Source of the DNA: Hypsibius dujardini
Lineage: Eukaryota; Tardigrada; Eutardigrada; Parachela; Hypsibiidae
Direction: 5' to 3'
Length of the DNA stretch: 22,869 bases
NCBI GenBank assembly: GCA_001579985.1
Contig: LRSR01014632.1
Location: 1 to 22,869 of the forward strand
Of the stretch, positions 1 to 9,000 are shown in pieces. The notes below the pieces were generated by a model. The model was not told the origin of the DNA and made no database searches. It saw only the letters and a program-made list of their open reading frames with translations. How positions within the stretch are numbered: position 1 is the stretch's first letter; each line of letters begins with the position of its first letter. The position numbers were made by a program, and so were the translations under genes.

Positions 1-172
1 ATGGAATGATAAACCTAAATTTTAGATCGACGACATACCTGCAACCGAGAAGGCTTTCCGTAGCTGTATTAAAGGCGTGAAATATGTCACACAATTATCC
101 AGTTGTATTTAAGGCGTTAGCGTTTGCATATAAGTTCATTCTTTAGCCGTTGAGCGGGTGACGGGGGGGGGC

Positions 173-278
173 ACTGTAGTGCCGCGTGGAAGTGGTGGGA
201 GCGACGTTCGATTCATGCTAGGAAAACATCATTCAAAATACGAACGCCGCCCCCACCACTTCCACGCGGCACTACAGT
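173..278. repeat. Long inverted repeat / hairpin (38-bp arms, 30-nt loop)
   Basis: Arm 173-210 pairs with arm 241-278 at 36 of 38 positions, including a perfect run of 27 bp (173-199 with 252-278). The two mismatches (200/251 and 204/247) are A-C on the plus strand, which become U-G wobbles in a minus-strand RNA. The element lies in the first intron of the receptor-like gene if the candidate exon at 39-63 is real, or otherwise downstream of exon 1. It could be a foldback element, a remnant of an inverted duplication, or an RNA hairpin. Confidence 0.9.
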
Positions 279-609
279 ATATCCGAGTATCAAAACTGTT
301 TAGCCGACTTATTCAATTATTCTACATATTGCCTTAATAATGTACAGCGCTGTTAATAATTATTAACATGCATATTTATTATTTAGAGCTGTATATATAA
401 ATATATTTTTAAAACTATTTGTAACTACTTGTTTATCTGCGATTTAAAAATTTTCTTATTTTCCGCACACTATTACGCAATGCTCGCGGATACAGAGGCT
501 TAACGAATTTCTCGCGGTGGGGGAGGTGTGTTGAGGGTACTTGTGCGGAGCAGACTTCATGAAATAATGTTAGGAGGAGGCAGGGATAAGAAAATGTCTA
601 AGCGCAGTT

Positions 610-990
610 TTTTAACCAAAACTCCAGTCTTTCGTTCCTAATCATTTTCAAACTTGTGGGAGGGGGGTGTGGTTCTGTGGTCTGATTTTCCCTGTAATTT
701 CAAAACACATTCAAAAACATCAGTTTTTCGTTCAAATTTGAGGTTTGTTGAGGTTCAGTATATGCTTCCTGTTGATAAATACAAACGGGAGGCTCAAAAC
801 ATTCAAGAACAGTCCAACTTTGATGAAAAAACTGACGTTTTTAAAAATTTTGAAATCTCGGGGGTTTCGGAAATCAAACCCCTACAATTTCAAAATAATT
901 AGGGACAAGAGACCTAAGTTTGGGTTCAGTCTTGAAAAAAAAACATTTTACTCCCTTTGCCCACCCCCTGGCCCCATCGTGAGGGGTTCT
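610..990. repeat. Degenerate repeated units of roughly 100 bp
   Basis: Three or four diverged copies follow each other. Each has an A-rich stretch, then a CAGTTTTTCGTTC-like motif, then TTCAAA-TTTG and a G-rich run. Units can be seen near 615-670, 707-770 and 815-880, with a weaker one near 930-990. Reading frames in this stretch on the plus strand have no other coding signs. It lies downstream of exon 1 of the receptor-like gene, most likely in its first intron. Confidence 0.35.
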
Positions 991-1269
991 GGTTCCGACC
1001 TGTAAGGATTCTAAACGAGCCTCTGTAAAGGTTAACCCCCATCAGCTCTCAAAATTGTTGGTTCTAACCTCCCCTTGTCCTATTTCTTTCCGCTCTGCTG
1101 AGTATTTGCATAGCTAGCCTGCGGTCTTTATGATGCAATAAAACATGCCTCCATGCAAACCTTTTGTGAAACTGAGTATCTTGTTTTGTTCCACCGTGCC
1201 TGCAAGATCGCAAACAAGTCTTTTACACGAAGCACACTTTAGTCCCGATAAAATAACTTAGAAACTTAC

Positions 1270-1603
1270 AAGACGAGAGGAAGGAAATGCCATCTGCATC
1301 GGCGTTCTGATAAAAAAATTTGGCCGCAAAGTCTTGTACATCATCTAGCAGCAACGTCACCGTCGGTCGACTCGGCTCCATCAGGTAGGTGTGGGAAAAG
1401 TTGAAGATGCCACCGTAGGTGCGTTGTAAATGCTCAACGCCCAAATCAATCCCCGGTCCGTGGGTCTGAATCGCGTCGGTGCTGCTGGTGTTGGCTTCCG
1501 GTACGAGAACCCCTGTTGAAGCAAGTGCGATACGCGGCAGTCGACTTCCCATAACTATCCCGAAGAGTAAATGCAAAAGGACCGCGGTAACTATGCCGTC
1601 CAT
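1270..1603 (-). CDS. First exon of a receptor with an ANF-receptor-like ectodomain (partial gene)
   Basis: The ATG at 1603 opens a 111-codon exon that ends at a good donor (T|GTAAGTTT, phase 1). Residues 1-19 form a signal peptide: a hydrophobic VTAVLLHLLFGIV core followed by MGS. The next residues (RLPRIALAS) look like the first beta strand of a periplasmic-binding-type fold. HGPGIDLGVEHLQRTYGG followed by FNFSHTYL resembles the start of the ligand-binding domain of natriuretic-peptide-receptor/guanylate-cyclase proteins, where an ordered helix leads to a 'HTYL' strand. The stretch DVQDFAAKFFYQ also fits. The rest of the gene must lie mostly beyond position 1. A possible second exon is 39-63 (25 nt, TTTAATACAG acceptor, GTATGT donor, phase-compatible), but it is too short to trust. 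Family assignment is by motif memory only; another ANF-fold receptor such as a glutamate-receptor-like protein is possible. Confidence 0.5.
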
Positions 1604-1685
1604 AAAATGGCTGCTTGGATGAATGGATGAATGATTGGATTTCCAGCGTTCCGAAGCCTTTTGGGGTAAGTAACAAAAAGTGTTG

Positions 1686-1693
1686 TTAAATAG
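1686..1693 (-). promoter_or_regulatory. TATA-like box of the receptor-like gene
   Basis: The minus strand reads CTATTTAA, 83-90 nt upstream of the ATG at 1603. The same octamer stands at almost the same distance before the catalase-like gene (13205-13212), which supports a core-promoter role. Confidence 0.4.
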
Positions 1694-2936
1694 GTTACTT
1701 TATTCAACAAAAAATTTACCGCGTTTCATGGATGAAATCAATCAGCGAGAACGAATATTTTTCTACTGATCAGGTGAGTTTGCAATCAACAGATCTCTAA
1801 GGTGTTTAAAAAGTCCATCAATCCGCACAGAACCATCTCTGTGAAAAAAGCTAATAATCCAGCTCAGTGAGCTGAGAAAAAGGATAAATGTAATGAACAC
1901 CGAGCACGTTCATGTGGTACGAAGGGGCGGATTTCATAACATAGACCCAATAATAACGCCAGCAAGCATGAATGAACGAAAATCTCCAATAGCCAATCTG
2001 TTAAGACGTGAAAATACGTTGGACTAATTAGATTGAGATGACAGAAGTAATACGACTAATATTGGCGGCTCATGGGGTGACGGAAGTGGGACGTACTCTA
2101 GCGAAATGGTGAATGATCAAACCAAACAAAATTGTCGTTGATATTTCTAGAAACAAAATCCGCAATTCGACACGCCCTCACAATATTTTTATATTCTGCT
2201 GAAGGCGATCTTGGTTTAGGTGCAGCGACTTTTGAAAACTCCGCAAGGTCAGCCACTCCCCTAACAGTGAGCTAATTTGTCCTCTCAGCCACTTAGGATG
2301 CGATCTAAGCTCTGGGCTGTTAAGTTTAATCCTTCAGGTTTAGGACCACGCTCGCCACGCTCGTTTCAGTGCGCGGTTGGCACTCACGCATGTGATCACG
2401 GCAAATGACTTTGGATTATTGAATAATTGCTGCGAGCTCAGCAGCCCCAAATATCTTTCCACGAGGCGCAGCAATGCAGAGTACACACGCCACAAACGCT
2501 AATATTCGCGCGGGCGTTAAGAGAAATGATCAATTTGTATAGTTTGAAAGTGAGAGGCTAATCCACACAAGAAAATCGCAAATGGGTACAATTCAATACG
2601 GACAAGCCTGGGCAATGAGATCTGCGGCGACAAGCAAGGGAATCTTAACATCAGCGCGGGAAGACGCACATTAGTCCAACTGCGTAGTAGCTCACGATGA
2701 ACAAAAAGGATCGAGCGTGCTTTTTGGATTTCTCAACGAAGAACGCTGAGTCAAGCAACCACCACTGAACGAGATGCAAACGCTGTTTCAGGATCAACCT
2801 TGAAGAAATCAAGTAGATGATATCCTTCACTTTAAAGTTGTTTTCTAATACGTGTTTTGATTCAATTTTAGGTCGTCAAATTTTTTTTATTTAAACGCGG
2901 ACATTGTTGGTGTTTTTTGCAGCCTTAAATTATTAC
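1694..2936. other. Non-coding stretch, no gene seen
   Basis: No reading frame with splice signals or protein-like composition was found on either strand. On the minus strand this is the only space between the receptor-remnant exon at 2937-3066 and the next gene start at 1603. About 1.2 kb is too little for the kinase-homology and cyclase domains that would normally follow that exon. Confidence 0.5.
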
Positions 2937-3329
2937 CCGAACAATGGCTACCCATGTAGCCACATTTGGGCTCATTCGGAGGAGGCCATTGCCCTCCGGG
3001 CCAAATGGCTTTGATGTCGCAAGTGTCGGAGATTGTTCCTGAGGCTCGATCGTATAGTAAGCTACGCTGCATTGGAAATACAGCAGCACACATAAGAAGC
3101 GAGTTCAAAGGTAATGAAATTGTTGCTAATGAAATTAGTAATATCTGCTAATCAGCTGACCACACAGTTTCCTGTCCGAGGGTGGACAATCTCTCGCCAA
3201 TCATGTTGACTTCTCGCTCACCGCTGGCACTGAATGTCGACTCCCGGTAGCCAAACGGAATGTCATGTTTTGTAACGCGGCGCCGAGCTCCAACCCGTCT
3301 AGGATGCGTCCGGCTTTGGCGTAGAGAAG
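2937..3329 (-). pseudogene. Remnant of a receptor-type guanylate-cyclase-like ectodomain (two exons)
   Basis: Exon 3222-3329 follows a TTTAG acceptor and encodes LLYAKAGRILDGLEL followed by NMTF. This resembles the 'YDAVLLYAKAL...NRTF' segment of natriuretic-peptide receptors. Exon 2937-3066 (acceptor CCAATGCAG, donor G|GTAATAA) encodes LLYDRASGTI, then IWPGGQWPPPNEPKCGY and a second Cys. This matches the juxtamembrane 'WPxGxPPPDxPKCGF...C' signature of that family. The exons can be joined in phase 0 through a 155-nt intron (3067-3221). However, a frame one base off within and beyond the first exon reads TFSASGEREVNM, which resembles the family's conserved next segment (GxxDxNGDREVxY). That suggests a frameshift. 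No transmembrane, kinase-like or cyclase exons follow and no earlier ligand-domain exons were recognised. A degraded copy is most likely; a short expressed gene cannot be excluded. Confidence 0.5.
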
Positions 3330-4338
3330 CTAAATGGAGCTCCAACTTCTCTTTTGTTGAGAAGCTAAAAGGTTTTGTAAATCAAGACATCTAAAAATGT
3401 TGACCGGAAACAACAATAGTATACCAACAGACGTTCGCACCATTCCATAGACTTCGTAGATTTTGTAAGTCGCATATAGACCGGTCGTGACCTGCCTGGA
3501 TTCGGGATGTTGAACATTTATTCTGTGCGAAGCCTACACGAAAACTACGAAAAAGACGGAAAACGGAAAAATACAAAAATCCAATTTAACGACAAGTGAA
3601 AACACAGAAATACTAAATCTTCAACATTGGGAAAACTACAAAAATTGAAAAAACTACCAGCATGAAAAATTTATTCAGGAAGCATTTCAGGATGTACTAA
3701 AAGAGTAGGTTAAGAATATGTTTTAACTCATTTAGTTGCTTGGTTTTCTTATAAAAAGGGAGGGGGCAATAGGATCAGTGCCCATTTTAATGAATTCTTG
3801 CCGCTGCCGGGAGGAGGCGAATTTCAATTTTTAATCTTAAGAAAGACTGCCAACCTCCGGCTAAACTGCTCCCCCTTTCTCCGAACAGTCCGTAACGCCT
3901 CCGTAATATCTAGCGTGAAGCGGAGTCAGAATAAGCTATTTTTTTACCTGCTTAATTGAGAACTTGAAAAGAACCGAAGAATTCGTATTGAGTACCAAAG
4001 AAATGTAAAATACCGAACTAAATGAAGATGAATAATATGGTTAGAACAAAAAATTAGTATTATTGGACTATTCGAAGCGAACAACGACTTATTCGCTAAA
4101 GTTGAATTATTAACTTTGTCGCGAAGAAATATGTAGCTTTGGAATCTGGCAAATGTACACCCTTGCTTCTCTGAAGGTGCGCGTCAAACAAAAACTGGTC
4201 CCTTAACAGCGTGTCAGGATGAAAATGGAGGGTTGTGTCTTCCAATGTACTTGCCCGTACGATGCAGGGCGTACATAACTTTTACTTATGCGAGCACCAT
4301 AAAATAAATATTAAATTTCTTCTTCTGTTTCGTTTTTA
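3330..4338. other. AT-rich intergenic stretch, no gene seen
   Basis: This is the region where earlier exons of the receptor remnant should lie, but no ANF-receptor-like sequence was recognised. Short open frames here lack convincing splice sites or composition. Confidence 0.45.
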
Positions 4339-5125
4339 CAGAAGGGTTATCCAGCCAAGTTGAGCCGGTATGAGTTTTTCAAAATCGTGCGTTCAGCTGA
4401 GATTGCAGCAGTCTTCCGCAACCTGAGATCGATAAAATCAATGCTAAGACATTCTTTAAAGGCAAAAGTTTTTAACAGTAATGGAAAATAAAAAAGTAAT
4501 TGGATTTGAGATGACGGTGGGCATGTTTTCAGAAAATCAAAACGGATCATTGTTTAGTAAAACCAATATACCTCCGTTTGACTTCAAAATTCCTTCACAA
4601 ATGGCAAATAGCTTTGTGTGAGTTTTGGGGTAGTGAAAAAAATATGCTGGTATGATTACGGGGTGGAAGTCAAAACAACGAGGCCGCCATCTTTAATGCA
4701 TGTGGACTGAAAAGCAAGTAGTTCACCTACGAGTGCAATTTGTGTTCACGGATACAAGAAGATCAAGTCTGGCATACGTAAAAAGAAAGAAAGAAATTTT
4801 GTCGCATCAGGAAATAGAAGAACGAACCATAAGACGCAACAGCACTTCTGCAGACCTCATTTTTCGAGGAGCGGCAGGTCCATGCTCGACCTCAGGCTGA
4901 CAATGTTCGAATAAAACAGCAAAAATCCTTTTCTAGTGCTCAGAAAGCATATGTTCGGTAATAAAGGCTAGAAAATAAAATACATCACCGGAGCACACAA
5001 CGGATGGGATTTGAATGTAAAAAATTTTGCGGAAACAAAAACATTGTGGATCAATCAAAATCACTGTGAATCAATCAAAGAATGACACTATAAAATCGGC
5101 TCAACTTGGCTGGATAACCCTTCTG
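4339..5125. mobile_element. Candidate MITE-like element with 29-bp terminal inverted repeats
   Basis: Positions 4339-4367 and 5097-5125 are perfect inverted repeats of 29 bp, beginning CAGAAGGG and ending CCCTTCTG. They enclose 787 bp of AT-rich DNA without a transposase frame. CAG...CTG ends recall hAT-type elements. The flanking 8-mers (4331-4338 and 5126-5133) do not form an obvious target-site duplication, so family and exact borders are open. Near the right end, 5045-5085 holds a tandem duplication of about 20 bp. A related terminus lies at 13772-13788. The short plus-strand frame at 4700-4900 is probably chance. Confidence 0.6.
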
Positions 5126-6012
5126 TGGTAAAAGAGCTTTTCGTAATTTATCTTTTTCGAGGTTTTTGGTTTTTATTATTATGAATTTTTTTAAATTTTA
5201 GAATCAAATTGGGCATTTTATAGCTTTTGAGATTTAAAAAAAATTCTACCTGAAATGGCGTCATGCTTTGTCTGACTGTCGAGGTGCAAATTATACGTTT
5301 TTTGCTCTCGCTGCTGTTGATCTAATTTTACACTCGTTCGACCTTGAGTTTATCGGCCATCAACAGGACCATCTCTAGGCGATGTACCGGTACATGCCAG
5401 ATCGACTGATGATCAGCTGTCTAACGCAAAGACTCTGAAGAAAAGAATCTGAAGGTGTGCCGAATCCGGCGCACCTTGGGCTTTGGTTGAAAATCCGCGC
5501 ATGGGGAATAATTAAACTCAAGTCAATGAAAGAGCTTTAAGGCCTCGCGGTGATATATTTGGCGCATTGTGACGCAAGCTCGGCCTTTTTCTATTTTCCC
5601 TGTGTTCGAACTTTCTTATTAACCTTTGAATTGATTTGGGTATTCCTGAAATTGCTCGGTTTTTAGGGGGTATTCTGCTAATTGAATTACGTATGCTTTA
5701 TTCCAAATTTATAGGAAGTAAAAATCAGTTTTGTAGCGATCTAAACCAATTCATATGACTGCAATAGCTAACAAATGGAAGTTATTCCGCGAAGGATAGC
5801 GAAAATTCATTTTTAGAGCATCTTTAGCACACTCTTTGACGGGATAATCAGTAAAAAAGTAAAAAATTAACATAGTTAAAGAAACAGTTGTCATAATTCC
5901 GGTACGTTGACTCTGTTCACTATAGCCAGATGCTAAAATTACGCAGGCTTTACTAGTATGCGGCAAGCATGCTATAAAAAATCCAACAACCCTGCTTGTC
6001 CTGTCTAGAAAT
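5126..6012. other. Intergenic stretch downstream of gene B
   Basis: No gene was recognised. On the minus strand it contains an AATAAA at 5697-5702, about 310 nt past the gene B stop, which is a plausible polyadenylation signal. Confidence 0.45.
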
Positions 6013-6017
6013 TTATT
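6012..6017 (-). promoter_or_regulatory. AATAAA overlapping the gene B stop codon
   Basis: The minus strand reads CAATAAAT, in which the TAA stop (6015-6013) is part of an AATAAA hexamer. It could serve as an unusually early polyadenylation signal, or it may be chance; another AATAAA lies at 5697-5702. Confidence 0.25.
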
Positions 6018-9000
6018 GGCTAGAAAGTGTGTCAATGATCCAGTTAGTGACGGAACCGGTCCGTGCGTAAACCTAAAACACATTTTATGATTATTCGATT
6101 GACTGCCAGATCCACACAACAACGCTCAAAATGTATATCCTTGATATTATTCTTACCGCTGGTACGTTACGCGAAGCGCAGACCGAGGGTCCATGACTGA
6201 CACTTCCGGCCAGGGTCCATCGGCCATCCGCAAGCTGGCAGACAAAGGGTCCACCCGAATCACCATGGCAGCTGTTGGTTCCACCTGCACAATAATGACA
6301 CGTCCGATGAATCAATTATTGACTCTCATGTTTTTCCTACTCTTCAGGCAAATCATGGCCTCTTATGGTCTGGATTGATTTTTTGTTTCAAGTCAGAGGG
6401 CGTAACGAGGGAGACACTAGGGGCCACGTGGCAACAGCCCTTACCAAGTTAGTTTGAGGTGTTGAAATGGGAGGGGGAGAGGTTATATCTTTTTTATCAA
6501 ATTCCTGAATTTCGAGGGTGGGGCATTCTTTCACTAACAAAGCATTTTCTCCAGATGTATAACGTTTCCCACCATTTTCATGCCATTCCACGCAATCCAG
6601 ATCAACATACAAAACCCAGACTACATCAATTTGATAGAAATGCAACGACACTGACCTTCGAAGAATCCAGCGCAGATCATCCGATCGGTAACGCTACAGT
6701 TACAGGGACAGAAATGTTCAACAGAGTTGCAATTTCGAAGAGTCAGCGAGCAGAACACTCACATGCCGACGGATGTCTTGTTGCATTCCACGCGCTCGAT
6801 AACCGGGAGATATGTCTGCTGCAGACGGTCCGCTGACACTCGTAACGCGGGGTTCGACCGGTCCTCCGCCTGCTCGGCTGCATCTCCTTCCTCCCCTCCC
6901 CCGAGTTTAACGGGGAACGGCAGCAACGTGTCCCCCCAGCCTGAAATATTTGTAACCATTTTTGGGGTGTCATGTACAGTCATTATAGAAAGGTGTCGTA
7001 GCTGATCAAACAGTTTTATTTGCAATTATAAAATTCCATCACAGAAAAAATGTAAAACAATCGTGTGTACAGGTTGTGCAGACTTTAAAATTCATAAAAA
7101 ATGTAGTTCTCGTCGTATTTTTGCAATGCCAACTGAGACTATAGTACGGCCTTTAAATGATTACGGGAACCCACAGTTTGTTTGGTATGTGCAACGTGAC
7201 CGATAGTGGGTGGGGCTGATTGAAACTTCCTAACATATCAAGGACCTATAAGATGAACTTATTTGAGACATCATACCACAATCTAGAACAAAATGGTGGC
7301 TAAAAAAAGAAAGTTAAAAATCTGTGAATTTTGAGAAGAATGAACCTTAATGTTATTAAATGGCACACAAATCTGGGAAATCGTAGTTCTACAACAGGGT
7401 AGAAAATTTTGTTTGGATAGGTTATCATTTTGGCAACGTACCGGAGACCATGCAACGGGTACCGGGCGCTGTGTCCTCTCCTTGTCGTGGAATGCAGATG
7501 GGGCTGATATTTTTGCGGAAGGGGATTTTGGTCGCGGTCTTGATCAGGCAGTAATCGTAGTCCAGTTCAATTGGTCGGTTATAGAGAGGATGACTGTAAG
7601 CACATCAATCCATATCTCAATTCTAATATACCGATCAGAGAAAGAGAAACCGATGAGATGAAAGTTCGCACCAAATAGCCTTCTCCACAGTCAGGGTAAC
7701 GGAGCGGTCAGCCGCGTCTCCGACGGTCAACAGATGCCCCCCGACACGCACAGTAAAGTCACTGGCACGTCGACTATAGAAAAACATTGCTATGAAACGG
7801 ATGAAGCTCATGCAGAGATATAATGAAATGTACTCTTTCAGAGATAGTAAAATTTATCGCTGGCAGCATATTGGAAGAGGGGACCTACTTTGCGTAACAA
7901 TGGGCCGCAGACATCAACCACCTAAACATAACAACTCGTGTTTCATTTTTGGCGGGCTCTGATCACGAATCCTAAAATGCACATTTACACTAGTACCGAT
8001 CAGATAGGATTGATGCTCCACAATGCTGCAAAAAAAGGTGCGAATTTGTTACTACTAATTCGATGTAGTCGCAAAATGTTGGAAAGGAACCGATGGCTAT
8101 AATTTACAGGTCGTATTACCTTTCTGCCTTGATATGCAATTGCGGCTTGCCACTGTAAATGTGAAAGAATCGTTTAGTGCTGGGTAGTCAGTCGTTTAGA
8201 CCTCAAAACCTCATCAAGCCATTTCTGCATTGGTTTTGGAGTATACTCGTGTTATGGTGCATGCCATACTTACCGGTAGAGAATGTCGGTTCGCTGTAGT
8301 TCCTGCAATGTTCATTTTGTCGCCGTTTACTTGATTATTTGATTGCCGAATGTTATTCAACGGATCATATTTGGACACCAACCTCCCACAATTCGGCTGA
8401 TGGTCGAATTTGTGTCCCTCGTGATTGGGAAATGAGAAACGCCGCAGTCGGGTGCGCAGTACTCGAGCTTCTCGTCCGAACCGTCCGCGCAATGATTGGT
8501 ACCGTCGCAGGATGCGGCGGGATCGTAACAGCCGACTTGGTTGTCACAGGCAAACTGGTTTCCGGGGCACACGACTAGGGACGCCTCTATTTGGAACCCT
8601 CGGTAGTTGTCGAAAAGATCTGTTTGGAAGACCACCAAAATCTCGTCCGTCCTGGAGAAAAGGGAATCTTTTCGTAATGGTTTTTTCCTCTAACTTTTTC
8701 TCGTTGGTCACTTCTGGCTTCTTTCATTAAAACACGAAATGATACACTAATCGTTGTGTTAACTTGGGGCCTTATTCAAATGCCTATTCAAAATCACTTC
8801 GAAATAATTTTTTAGTTAGACCTACAATGGTGATGAAAATAAAAAAAACTCGAATATCGAATTTCGATTATCTATCGTAAATCATATATCCAATTAGTAA
8901 GGCTAATAAAAAATTTGAAAAAATTTAGGGGTGATCACACGATAGTGAGTTAAAAAGATCAAAGCTGCAGGCAAAGGGTTTTTGGGTTTTTTTCTGCGAG

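Noticed and set aside
2260-2400. GC-richer patch that might be a structural RNA gene
   Set aside because: No tRNA-like B-box or cloverleaf and no rRNA-like sequence could be found; only a short CGAGCGTGG direct repeat is present on the minus strand.
5751-6122. 123-codon minus-strand frame
   Set aside because: It begins in an intron and crosses the last exon of gene B in a wrong frame; the correct frame ends at 6013 with [12 protein letters not shown].
6459-7005. Plus-strand open frames of 92-125 codons
   Set aside because: They lie opposite the protease exons 15 and 16 of gene B and the intervening introns and have no domain signal.
8339-8730. Overlapping plus-strand open frames
   Set aside because: They are antisense shadows of the LDLa exon of gene B, whose minus-strand frame has clear motifs and splice sites.
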